Positions 1-6,473 of a stretch of DNA of 18,231 nucleotides are shown here, one piece after another. A model generated the notes under the pieces. The model had not been told where the DNA came from. It ran no database searches and saw only the letters and a program-made list of their open reading frames with translations. The number at the start of each line of letters is the position of its first letter. Position 1 is the first letter of the stretch. The stretch spans positions 26,011 through 44,241 of the forward strand of contig PLXT01000106.1 in NCBI GenBank assembly GCA_003151535.1. Direction: 5' to 3'. Position numbers and translations under genes: made by a program. Origin of the DNA: Methanobacterium sp. (GTDB taxonomy: Archaea > Methanobacteriota > Methanobacteria > Methanobacteriales > Methanobacteriaceae).

Positions 1-35
1 AAAAAAGATGATTTTAGTGGTTTTTAAAAACCACT
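1..35 (-). terminator. Hairpin terminator of pstS
   Basis: Positions 16-35 form a perfect 20-base palindrome (AGTGG, five T, five A, CCACT). Read on the minus strand it lies about 30 bases beyond the pstS stop codon and is followed by a run of six T at 6-1. This is the layout of an intrinsic-type terminator. The T run touches the window edge, so its full length is unknown. Confidence 0.7.
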
Positions 36-64
36 CAATTTAACATTTCTATACTTGTTTCCAA

Positions 65-874
65 TTATGATGTTGGTCTTACTATACTGTTGTTGTTGAG
101 TATTGCTTGTCCTTCAGGTCCCATAACCCAGTTGATGAACTCTAATGTTGCGCCTTTGGCTGGTCCTTTAGTTAAGAAGGTGAATGGTCTCTGAATTGTG
201 TAGCTTCCATTAGCAACTGTTGCAGCTGAACATGTAACACCATTAAATGTTAATGCTGTTGTTTTGTTATTTAAGCTAGCAAAGGATATGAAACCTATTG
301 CATTTGGATCTTGACTTACTGCTTGTTGTACTGCACCTGTTGAGGTTTGTACTATTGCAGATCCAACATATGAACTGTTATCTAACACTAATGATTGGAA
401 TGCAACTCTGGTACCGGATCCTACTTCCCTTACAATTACATCTATTTTACCGTTGGATCCTCCAACCTGACTCCAGTTTGTTGTGTTACCTGTAAATATA
501 CCTTTAAGTTGAGCTGAGGTAATTCCTTTAACTGTATTATTGTTGTTTACAATCGCAACAATACCATCTTGTCCAAGAGCGTACGAATTCAATCCCGTTG
601 TTTGGTTTGATGCAAGCGATTCAGAAGCAGTTCCTATATTTGCGGTTCCATCACTGACACTCTTAAGACCTACAGCGGTTCCCCCACCTTGAACTTCAAT
701 CTTTACATTTGGGTGTTCTTTCATGTAAGCTGTTGCAAGACTCTGTGCAACAGGTTGTACTGAGGTTGAACCTACAATTGTAATTTTGTTGCTGTTTGAA
801 CCAGCAAAAACCATGTAGGCCCCCACTATTATTATTAATACTACGATTATTCCTATTATATACTTTGTGTTCAT
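65..874 (-). CDS. pstS: Phosphate ABC transporter substrate-binding protein PstS
   Basis: The 269-aa protein is the extracellular phosphate-binding component of the high-affinity Pst importer. Residues 5-24 form a hydrophobic signal/anchor segment with no clear lipobox, so it is probably membrane-tethered. The mature part starts with the family pattern ITIVGSTSVQPVAQ (about 31-44), then a GGGTAVG turn and the phosphate-contacting REVGSGTRVAF near 150. Length and motif order match PBP-like-2 PstS proteins. The ATG at 874 is preceded by a strong site on the minus strand (GAGGTGGAT, 879-887). No permease or ATPase genes (pstC, pstA, pstB) are visible; they could lie beyond position 1, although the terminator there suggests pstS is transcribed alone. 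The HTH-PhoU gene at 3046-3945 is a plausible functional partner but is not in the same operon. Confidence 0.93.
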   Translation of the reverse strand: MNTKYIIGIIVVLIIIVGAYMVFAGSNSNKITIVGSTSVQPVAQSLATAYMKEHPNVKIEVQGGGTAVGLKSVSDGTANIGTASESLASNQTTGLNSYALGQDGIVAIVNNNNTVKGITSAQLKGIFTGNTTNWSQVGGSNGKIDVIVREVGSGTRVAFQSLVLDNSSYVGSAIVQTSTGAVQQAVSQDPNAIGFISFASLNNKTTALTFNGVTCSAATVANGSYTIQRPFTFLTKGPAKGATLEFINWVMGPEGQAILNNNSIVRPTS

Positions 875-907
875 CTAAATCCACCTCACTACTAGTACAA
901 TTATACA

Positions 908-917
908 TATATTTAAA
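908..917 (-). promoter_or_regulatory. Probable TATA box of pstS
   Basis: The minus strand reads CTTTAAATATATG around 906-918, close to the archaeal TATA consensus. A start about 25 bases downstream would fall near 888-890, just upstream of the GAGGTGGAT ribosome binding site, giving a short leader. Confidence 0.5.
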
Positions 918-1026
918 GATTCCCATTTGTGCATTAACAAACACTTTTTGTGTACTAAGCATACCTTTTGGTAATTTTAATAGGAATTTACACATTTTGT
1001 GGCATTAACTGAACTAAAAGCAAAAA

Positions 1027-1037
1027 TTTAAATATAT
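1027..1037 (+). promoter_or_regulatory. Probable TATA box ahead of the 1060 remnant ORF
   Basis: The sequence TTTAAATATAT lies about 28 bases before the ATG at 1060, and no ribosome binding site lies between them. The spacing fits a leaderless archaeal transcript starting at or just before the ATG. The element seems to have survived although the gene behind it is truncated. Confidence 0.45.
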
Positions 1038-1059
1038 CAATACCATAACAGATGCAAAC

Positions 1060-1185
1060 ATGATAACTGAAAAAGTTCTAGAGGGAATGTTCAAACCTGT
1101 ACAGAGCCCGTGGAAAACTTCTATAACCAAAATTGAACCTAATAAATTAACATATTCTATATTACCATATCAATTCAGTTTCTAA
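1060..1185 (+). pseudogene. N-terminal remnant resembling citrate synthase/citryl-CoA lyase
   Basis: A 41-codon ORF starts MITEKVLEGMFKPVQSPWKT and continues SITKIEPNKL before running into unrelated sequence (TYSILPYQFSF) and a TAA stop. The stretch around WKTSITKIEPNK resembles the start of the archaeal citrate synthase/citryl-CoA lyase family, where a TRGY-like motif normally follows. An intact family member is roughly ten times longer, and I see no continuation in any frame up to 1383. Seen: the ORF and its upstream TATA box. From memory: the family resemblance. Inference: most of the gene was deleted, leaving promoter and start. Alternatively it is an unrelated small protein. An intact copy elsewhere in the genome is possible. 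Confidence 0.45.
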
Positions 1186-1265
1186 AGATAGATAAAATAA
1201 AGACTAATTATAAATCTGAGTTTCCATTTCTAATTATTTTGGAGTTAATTATATATGTTGAGACA

Positions 1266-1280
1266 TACACTTCAAGTGTA
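1266..1280. repeat. Small inverted repeat upstream of the 1383 gene
   Basis: TACACTT-C-AAGTGTA is an interrupted palindrome with 7-base arms, followed by a run of A. It lies about 100 bases before the ATG at 1383 in an otherwise gene-free stretch (1186-1382). It could be an operator or the trace of a terminator; nothing in the sequence decides. Confidence 0.3.
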
Positions 1281-1382
1281 AAAAAGAACACAAATAGTAT
1301 ATTAGATATTACAGGAAAGTTATTGTGTATTACGAAATCTTAGAATTTTCATTATCAAAAAAAATTATCCCATGGAGATATC

Positions 1383-1997
1383 ATGCAATTTGATTTCATT
1401 TTAATAACAATCTTACTCAGTTTATCAACATTAATTGTTATCATCCTAATTAAATTAATTTATAGGCACAATCCCCAATATAATGAGAAATATGGGAAGG
1501 AAATAATTCTATTTCACAGTACTGATAGATATAAAAGAAAGGTTTGGAGATTTAATCTCTTAGAAGAATTGCAAAATCTTAGAAATAAAGAAAATAACAT
1601 TGGTGAATTAAAACTCAAGGTGATTGTTGGAGAATTTAGCGAAGGTACGCAGGAAATAATTAAACACGCTGCAAACCATGAATTTGATTCGATAACAATT
1701 ATTGGTGGCCCTAAGGTATTTTGTGAGGATAAAATGGAAATTTACACTCTCCTTGATAAATATGACAATGTTGAATATTTAATTCTACCAAAAAGACCCA
1801 CAAAACATTTCATGATCTTTAATGATAGTCATTTATACATTGAAAAGCCCCACAGACACGATGAAAGCCGTGGATCTGTAGGTGTTGTGAAAGCCCAACC
1901 AGGATTAATAGATATTTATGATCAGAATTTTAATCAAATGCTGAAATACACCAGACCACTAACTAAAGAAGATGTATTAAACCAAGAGTGTTATTAA
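1383..1997 (+). CDS. Membrane-anchored protein of unknown function, possible degenerate PLD-like domain
   Basis: The 204-aa protein has one N-terminal membrane segment (about residues 4-27) and then a positively charged boundary (KLIYRH), suggesting a soluble cytoplasmic domain anchored at the membrane. The soluble part alternates strands and helices: a hydrophobic strand in SITIIGGPKVF (about 103-113), another in VEYLILPKRP, and HFMIFNDSHLYIEKPH (about 142-157). The last resembles the H-V-x-x-E-x-P-H strand pair of phospholipase-D-fold proteins that have lost the catalytic HxK(x4)D motif. That is fold-level inference without a family I can name. The ATG follows GGAGAT at 1375-1380. The next gene begins 17 bases after its stop, so the two are probably co-transcribed. 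There is no sign of truncation. Confidence 0.75.
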   Translation: MQFDFILITILLSLSTLIVIILIKLIYRHNPQYNEKYGKEIILFHSTDRYKRKVWRFNLLEELQNLRNKENNIGELKLKVIVGEFSEGTQEIIKHAANHEFDSITIIGGPKVFCEDKMEIYTLLDKYDNVEYLILPKRPTKHFMIFNDSHLYIEKPHRHDESRGSVGVVKAQPGLIDIYDQNFNQMLKYTRPLTKEDVLNQECY

Positions 1998-2014
1998 AAT
2001 GAAATGGTGCTAAA

Positions 2015-2407
2015 ATGGATATTAATGCTTTAATACCTGAATTCCTGGTACTTAGTTTAGCAGGATCATCCCTATCGATTGCTGCTTATTCATCATTTAA
2101 GGATAGGAGTGACGACCAAAAGTTATTGTTAATCATAGCCAGCTGTTTTATCTTTGCATTTTTAGCAATTTTAATCTTATCAGCTGTTTCATTAGATAAT
2201 TTATCAATATATCAATACACATTAACTTTAATATTCTATGCATTGATTTACATGGCAATACTTTCTATTATAGGATTCATAATCCATCGTTTAAGAGTTG
2301 ATCAAAAAATGAAAGATGAAGAATTACAATCAGCAATTGATATTATAGAATCAAGCAAAGACGGTTTAAAAAGTTCTGTAAGTTTATTTGAATCAAAAAA
2401 AGAATAA
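2015..2407 (+). CDS. Three-TM membrane protein of unknown function
   Basis: The 130-aa protein has three hydrophobic segments at roughly residues 7-25, 37-60 and 68-90. A charged, helix-prone C-terminal tail of about 40 residues follows and could form a coiled coil (RVDQKMKDEELQSAIDII and beyond). I do not recognise the family. A TGGTGC element (2004-2009) stands six bases before the ATG. It sits 17 bases downstream of the membrane-anchored protein at 1383-1997 and probably shares its mRNA, so a membrane complex of the two is a reasonable guess. The gene is ordinary in base composition and intact. Confidence 0.75.
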   Translation: MDINALIPEFLVLSLAGSSLSIAAYSSFKDRSDDQKLLLIIASCFIFAFLAILILSAVSLDNLSIYQYTLTLIFYALIYMAILSIIGFIIHRLRVDQKMKDEELQSAIDIIESSKDGLKSSVSLFESKKE

Positions 2408-2452
2408 ATAAATCAATTATTCCAACTGAATTCTTATATTTTAAGATAAAGA

Positions 2453-2468
2453 CCTAAATTTTTTTAGG
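2453..2468 (+). terminator. Possible T-rich hairpin terminator after the two-gene membrane cassette
   Basis: CCTAAA, four T, TTTAGG forms a six-base-pair stem whose loop and 3' arm contain seven consecutive T (2459-2465). It lies 45 bases after the stop at 2407 and before the separate gene at 2531. Archaeal termination needs mainly the T run, so this is plausible but weak. Confidence 0.4.
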
Positions 2469-2530
2469 AAATAAAAAGACTTGGAGTATATCCTAAAATT
2501 ATAATAATTTCAAATTAGAAATAAACAATC

Positions 2531-2929
2531 ATGTTAAAAATAGATTTTAACCTGGAAAATATGGAAAAATGTTTATGTTCTGACTGCCTTGTACAATCAA
2601 ATAGCTCTTGTGTAAATGATCAGATGAAGCTAATCGAAGAAGTAGGACATTCAGTGGATATAGATAGTGGATTCATATTAGATCAAGAAAAAATACCAAA
2701 AGTTTACTGTACACATGGTAAAACAAACTGCAAAGATCTTAATTACCATGAAGAATGTCAGTGTATAAAATGCGATGTATGGAAGGAATATGATTTAGAG
2801 GTTAGAGAAGCACCAGCTTATTTCTGCAAAAATGGAAAAGCAATAGATTGTTGTAAAATGACTGATGATATTGAAGATCGCGAATCCAAACTTCGGGAAT
2901 TGAAAAGGACATATTACACACCGATTTAA
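2531..2929 (+). CDS. Cysteine-rich DUF2769-like protein with a duplicated Cys module
   Basis: The 132-aa soluble protein has 12 cysteines in two similar modules. Module one runs from CLCSDC (14-19) through C27 to VYCTHGKTNC (58-67). Module two runs from CQCIKCDVW (76-84) to YFCKNGKAIDCC (97-108). Each has the order CxCxxC, a spacer, then YxCxxGKxxxC or close to it, matching my recollection of the DUF2769 family of archaeal metal-binding proteins of unknown function. Zinc or iron-sulfur binding is inferred from the cysteines only. No ribosome binding site precedes the ATG. A weak AT-rich element near 2496-2507 is about 30 bases upstream, so translation may be leaderless. It has its own gap on both sides and appears monocistronic. 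Confidence 0.75.
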   Translation: MLKIDFNLENMEKCLCSDCLVQSNSSCVNDQMKLIEEVGHSVDIDSGFILDQEKIPKVYCTHGKTNCKDLNYHEECQCIKCDVWKEYDLEVREAPAYFCKNGKAIDCCKMTDDIEDRESKLRELKRTYYTPI

Positions 2930-2933
2930 ATTG

Positions 2934-2948
2934 CTTTTTAATTTTTTT
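2934..2948 (+). terminator. Oligo-T terminator after the Cys-rich gene
   Basis: CTTTTTAATTTTTTTAG begins five bases after the stop at 2929, and another run of T follows near 2964-2971. Tandem T runs directly after a stop are the usual archaeal termination signal. Confidence 0.5.
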
Positions 2949-3016
2949 AGATAATACTCATTTGTTTTTTTTACTAATTTGAATATTCATGAATCGGAAA
3001 TCCTTGATTGAAAAAT

Positions 3017-3023
3017 AAAAAAA
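3017..3023 (-). terminator. Oligo-T terminator of the PhoU-like operon
   Basis: On the minus strand a T7 run followed by a further T5 run (3015-3011) lies 23 bases beyond the stop of the HTH-PhoU gene. A weak stem (CTTGA/TCAAG) surrounds it. This closes the minus-strand operon against the convergent gene ending at 2929. Confidence 0.5.
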
Positions 3024-3045
3024 TTCAAGAGAGTTTGTAACACTA

Positions 3046-3945
3046 TCAATCCGATGATAATCTTCGGAAATGTTCGGGTGTGGTTGATCTGGGGATATTT
3101 CTGTAAAACTCACCTGCAGCATCAATGATTTCCACGGATATATCTGCTATCCTTTCAAATGATTTTATAACTCGAGATAAGGTCAGATAGTAGGTAGAAC
3201 GATCTTTATCCATAACTTCATCTTCAGCCATATGAATTGCAATTTTATTAAGTGCCTTCTTCTGAAGCTTATGGATCTTTTCTTCGTAATCCATGACTTT
3301 GTCCTTGAGATCAATCTCTTCATTTAAAAATCCTTGCATAGAATATTTTACCATTTTTCTAGATGTTGTATACATGGAATTGATTACTTCAAGCATCTCA
3401 GGATCAACTTGATGACAACCATTTAGAACAAAGTTTGCAATAAGGCATGTATGGTCGGCTATACGTTCTAGATCATATGCAACTTCGCTAAACACCATAG
3501 TTTTACTGAATTCAGAGTATGGATTTATCGATATAACCGTATCAACAGAAGATCTAATCTTTTCATGCATGTTATTACTAATATAATCCATTTCAAGGGC
3601 TTTATTTGCCATTTCATCATTGTAATTTACAAAAGACTCGAATGACATGTCAAATTGTTTGAATACATGTTCCACCATGTTTTTGAGCATATCTTTAATA
3701 AGATAAGTTCCAGCATATTCCCCCGAAGTTTTTTCTTCATCGAACATCTCTGAGAATTCATCAAACTTTTTTAAATCTAATATATATGCTCTTCTTACAA
3801 CACCACGTTTAACAAGAGGTTGTAACAGTTTTGTAACATATCTCCTAGTTAATCCAAGCTTTTCAGCAATTTCATCCTGTGTTGAAGGATTATCATGCAG
3901 TATAACATCCAATATTGCCTTTAATGTGCTGTTAGATCTTTTCAT
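3046..3945 (-). CDS. PhoU-family regulator with N-terminal winged helix-turn-helix
   Basis: The 299-aa protein combines a DNA-binding winged HTH (about 1-60; recognition part DEIAEKLGLTRRYVTKLL) with two PhoU helical bundles (about 80-185 and 190-285). Each bundle carries the metal-binding PhoU signature: DLERIADH (158-165) and SFERIADIS (262-270). PhoU proteins repress phosphate uptake by contacting the Pst transporter and a signalling partner. Here the HTH suggests direct action on DNA in place of a PhoB/PhoR pair. The ATG at 3945 follows AGGTAATG, which overlaps the stop of the upstream gene, so translation is probably coupled. The two genes are seven bases apart. The phosphate-binding protein at 65-874 is the obvious candidate target, but that is inference. 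Confidence 0.88.
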   Translation of the reverse strand: MKRSNSTLKAILDVILHDNPSTQDEIAEKLGLTRRYVTKLLQPLVKRGVVRRAYILDLKKFDEFSEMFDEEKTSGEYAGTYLIKDMLKNMVEHVFKQFDMSFESFVNYNDEMANKALEMDYISNNMHEKIRSSVDTVISINPYSEFSKTMVFSEVAYDLERIADHTCLIANFVLNGCHQVDPEMLEVINSMYTTSRKMVKYSMQGFLNEEIDLKDKVMDYEEKIHKLQKKALNKIAIHMAEDEVMDKDRSTYYLTLSRVIKSFERIADISVEIIDAAGEFYRNIPRSTTPEHFRRLSSD

Positions 3946-3952
3946 TTATCCA

Positions 3953-4681
3953 TTACCTCATATCATGATCATTTTTAGTATCATCATTTACTTTAGAATT
4001 ATTTATATTTTTATCCTGTTTATCTAACCAATGATCAATTTTTTCCCCATATCTTGGTGTTTTTTCACTGATCTTTTCGTAATTCTCACTATCTCTTTTA
4101 TTCTTATTATTAATAATATTGATTGATTCATTTGTGATAGCAAATATTACATAGCTTAGGGCAGCTATTACCATCAGAGATATCCATATTCCTGTTTCTG
4201 CAAATATGAACGAGTAAAAGTCAGTTATAGGAGCTTTGAAGTCAGCAAAACCTCCAAGAAGTACTATAAAACCGACTACTATTATTATATAACCATGAAC
4301 CTTTTTAATATTTTCTGATAGTATTATAGGGTAAATTCCCATTATAATAAGTCCCAGTCCAATTGAACGGAATAGATTATAATTAGTTGCATTTTCGAGC
4401 GTATAAAAGATATTACCGGGCTTTAGATATAGTTGAGCTAGAATGAATAATATTTCAATTCCCACTATCAATATAAGTGGGAATATGTAAACTAATCTAG
4501 CCTCAACATTCTGTGTTTTAATACCTTTAAGAGGATTTTCAGACAAATGCGACATTACTTGATAGAGTATTGCAGCTGCAACAGATCCTATAACAGTTCC
4601 ACTAATACCGAGTATGTGAGTAGCATATGCTACTATTCCTGCTATGATTCCTGCCATTATTACGTCCAATGATTTTGACAT
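3953..4681 (-). CDS. Six-TM membrane protein in operon with the PhoU-like regulator
   Basis: The 242-aa protein has about six membrane segments (roughly 5-22, 25-45, 63-85, 103-121, 129-147 and 163-183). A hydrophilic, Lys/Asp/Asn-rich cytoplasmic tail of about 55 residues follows. I do not recognise a named family and see no transporter or enzyme motif. Only seven bases separate its stop from the PhoU-like ATG, whose ribosome binding site lies across this stop codon, so the two products are made together. A membrane partner or input for the HTH-PhoU protein is a reasonable hypothesis. The ATG is preceded by a weak GTGAG at 4688-4692. The 213-base upstream gap is extremely A+T-rich. Confidence 0.75.
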   Translation of the reverse strand: MSKSLDVIMAGIIAGIVAYATHILGISGTVIGSVAAAILYQVMSHLSENPLKGIKTQNVEARLVYIFPLILIVGIEILFILAQLYLKPGNIFYTLENATNYNLFRSIGLGLIIMGIYPIILSENIKKVHGYIIIVVGFIVLLGGFADFKAPITDFYSFIFAETGIWISLMVIAALSYVIFAITNESINIINNKNKRDSENYEKISEKTPRYGEKIDHWLDKQDKNINNSKVNDDTKNDHDMR

Positions 4682-4894
4682 TTTTTCTCACTTAACTTTA
4701 ATCTGTACTTAATATTGTTTTTATTAAAAATTTTATTACTCTTTTCATATGTAATTTTAATTAATAAATTATATACTCATAAATAATTTACTGTGTAATT
4801 AATAATATTAATTAAATATTCATAAATAATAAATATCATTTAGTTGGAGATCGTGACGAAAAATAAATAATGGTAATAAAGAGATTATTTTGAT

Positions 4895-5695
4895 TTATAA
4901 ATGCGAATTATTATTGCATGCACATATTCCATAGTCATTTCCATTTACTGCTACAGAGTAGTTAGCCATTTGCTTCTTGTAACCAGTTTTAGTATTTATC
5001 AAGTTTACAAAAATACCACAATCATCTATAATTAACTCATTATATGAAGGATATGTGTCTCCTCTAAGTTTCAGGGTTGTTGCAGTACCCGAGTTTATAG
5101 TAACCATTTTTTCTATCATCCAAACATTGGGTACATGCTTGTGGCCGTTTAAAACAAAATCTACACCAGAATCTATGAAAACCCTTAAAAGATCACCAGA
5201 ATCTAGTAATATATTTCTTTCTCGCCCAGCTTGAGGGATTGGTAGTAAATGATGGTGAAAAGTAACTATTTTACACATATCAGTTGGTATTTTATCCAAC
5301 TCTGTTTTTAACCATTCCATCTGGTCAATACCTATCTGGCCATCATTTAAATCTGGTTGTGAAGAATCAAGTCCTATTATTGCAAATCCACCATCATTAT
5401 CCATGTGTAAAAATTTACGTTCACCTATCAGTTTATTAAAGTGAAGCATTCCCACATTTCTTGCATCATGATTACCTGGAATCACATGAGTGTCGGTTAT
5501 GGATTTTAATTCATCCACAAAAATAGCTGCATCATTGTATTCATTAACGTAGCCTTGACTTGTGAGGTCTCCTGATAACACAATTAGATCTGGATTTTCA
5601 TTAGTAACCTGTTTTAATAAATTATTTTTAAGGTCTTTAGAAAATGTTTTTTCACCAAAATGGATATCAGAAACTTGAATTATCTTTTTAATCAA
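4895..5695 (-). CDS. Metallophosphoesterase (calcineurin-like)
   Basis: The 266-aa protein carries the full set of dimetal phosphoesterase motifs in order: SDIHFG (9-14, Asp10 and His12), GDLTSQG (42-48, Asp43), GNHDAR (74-79), FHHHL (146-150) and NGHKH (183-187). The spacing is like that of the class III cyclic-nucleotide phosphodiesterase/CpdA branch, but the substrate cannot be read from sequence. There is no signal peptide, so it is cytoplasmic. The start is TTG at 5695: minus-strand AAAGGTGAT at 5701-5708 sits four bases upstream and no ATG or GTG is better placed. The C-terminus (last 20 residues) is Asn/Cys-rich (YGICACNNN) and departs from the fold core. It stands alone, with tRNA genes upstream on the same strand. 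Confidence 0.88.
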   Translation of the reverse strand: MIKKIIQVSDIHFGEKTFSKDLKNNLLKQVTNENPDLIVLSGDLTSQGYVNEYNDAAIFVDELKSITDTHVIPGNHDARNVGMLHFNKLIGERKFLHMDNDGGFAIIGLDSSQPDLNDGQIGIDQMEWLKTELDKIPTDMCKIVTFHHHLLPIPQAGRERNILLDSGDLLRVFIDSGVDFVLNGHKHVPNVWMIEKMVTINSGTATTLKLRGDTYPSYNELIIDDCGIFVNLINTKTGYKKQMANYSVAVNGNDYGICACNNNSHL

Positions 5696-5766
5696 TAAAT
5701 CACCTTTAAGAACTTAGTAATCAGTATGATCAACCCTTGAATATTGAAAAAAATATGAAAATATAA

Positions 5767-5837
5767 GCCTCAGGGGGGATTTGAACCCCCGGCCTATGCC
5801 TTACCAAGGCATCGCTCTACCCCTGAGCCACTGAGGC
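5767..5837 (-). tRNA. tRNA-Thr (anticodon GGU)
   Basis: On the minus strand the 71-base gene has the acceptor pair GCCTCAG/CTGAGGC. The anticodon stem ATGCC/GGCAT encloses the loop TTGGTAA (anticodon GGT), and the T arm contains GGTTCAAATCC. The 3' CCA is not encoded. An AT-rich element TTTTAAAAAC about 30 bases upstream could be its promoter. The 14-base palindrome ACAGATTAATCTGT (5848-5861) lies between the two. Confidence 0.93.
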
Positions 5838-5908
5838 AATTTAAATAACAGATTAATCTGTTTTTAAAATTTTACTATCTAAAAGATTACAAAATTGGAT
5901 ATAAAAGT

Positions 5909-5991
5909 GCAGGGGATGGGATTCGAACCCACGTAGGCCTACGCCAGAGGATCTTAAGTCCACCCCCTTTGGCCAGCTCGGGCACCCCTGC
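5909..5991 (-). tRNA. tRNA-Leu (anticodon UAA)
   Basis: On the minus strand the 83-base gene has the acceptor pair GCAGGGG/CCCCTGC, a long variable arm as expected for leucine, the T arm GGTTCGAATCC and anticodon loop CTTAAGA (anticodon TAA). The anticodon stem GTGGA/TCCTC contains a U-U mismatch at its second pair from the outer end (28-42). No CCA is encoded. Confidence 0.92.
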
Positions 5992-6014
5992 ATACAATCG
6001 AAATTAGTTTACAT

Positions 6015-6025
6015 CATATATTAAG
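6015..6025 (-). promoter_or_regulatory. TATA box of the tRNA-Leu gene
   Basis: The minus strand reads CTTAATATATG, centred about 29 bases upstream of the mature tRNA-Leu 5' end at 5991. This is the usual distance for an archaeal tRNA promoter with a very short leader. Confidence 0.55.
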
Positions 6026-6241
6026 TTAACGGTTTCATGGGAGGTAAATCATTTCATACCAGTCCAACCATAAAATCAGAGATTAAATCTAAACTTTATA
6101 TTAAAAAATATTAAATATTGGTTTTAAATAAAGACAAATGTATTTTATCCCTATAGAAATACATTTAACCAGCGATTATAAGTTTAAAATATATTAAAAA
6201 CTCTTAAAAAATCTTAGAAGAGATTTGAGATATTTAGTAAG

Positions 6242-6249
6242 ATATATAA
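6242..6249 (+). promoter_or_regulatory. Probable TATA box of the ferredoxin-GGR operon
   Basis: ATATATAA within GATATATAAG is a good archaeal TATA match. A start about 25 bases downstream (near 6270) would give a leader of roughly 30 bases containing the AAAGGTGATT ribosome binding site at 6289-6298. Confidence 0.45.
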
Positions 6250-6302
6250 GGAATCTCATGTAATACCATTGTTTATATTGTTTTTTATCAAAGGTGATTC
6301 AA

Positions 6303-6470
6303 ATGGATATTATACACGAAAATTGTGGATATTGTGGCACTTGTGTTTGTGTATGCCCGGAAAATGTTCTTGAACTCGAAGAAAATGGATTAATTATTAA
6401 GAATGGATGCACAGAATGTGGAAACTGCGCAATTGTATGTCCGCTCGGAGCACTGATCCCAGAGGGTTAA
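6303..6470 (+). CDS. Small 2[4Fe-4S] ferredoxin, electron donor for the adjacent GGR
   Basis: This 55-aa protein has two classical cluster motifs: C8-xx-C11-xx-C14-xxx-C18-P and C36-xx-C39-xx-C42-xxx-C46-P. One additional cysteine (C16) lies inside the first. The length is that of a minimal clostridial-type ferredoxin with no extra domain. The ATG follows the strong site AAAGGTGATT, ending four bases before it. The reductase starts three bases after this stop, so the pair is one operon. Published work on Methanosarcina acetivorans describes a ferredoxin encoded beside geranylgeranyl reductase that supplies electrons for full saturation of archaeal lipids. The same role is inferred here from the arrangement. 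Confidence 0.92.
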   Translation: MDIIHENCGYCGTCVCVCPENVLELEENGLIIKNGCTECGNCAIVCPLGALIPEG

Positions 6471-6473
6471 GAT

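Larger units (their letters stand above)
5992..6302. other. Gene-free divergent region between tRNA-Leu and the ferredoxin gene
   Basis: This 311-base stretch holds the tRNA-Leu promoter at one end and the ferredoxin/reductase promoter at the other. Between them I see only A+T-rich sequence. A 25-codon ORF (ATG at 6037) has no recognisable content. A GGGAGGT sequence at 6039-6045 resembles a ribosome binding site but is not followed by a convincing gene. Confidence 0.5.

Noticed and set aside
696..1008. Two ORFs of 70-99 codons across the pstS start and upstream region, one on each strand
   Set aside because: They overlap the well-supported pstS N-terminus in other frames, and have no ribosome binding site or recognisable content.
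5848..5861. Perfect palindrome ACAGATTAATCTGT between the two tRNA genes
   Set aside because: Could be an attachment-site or operator motif, but no integrase, duplicated tRNA 3' end or element boundary is present, so I did not treat it as an integration site.
6037..6114. A 25-codon ORF beginning MGGKSFHTSP between tRNA-Leu and the ferredoxin gene
   Set aside because: Very short, no ribosome binding site before the ATG, and no recognisable sequence.
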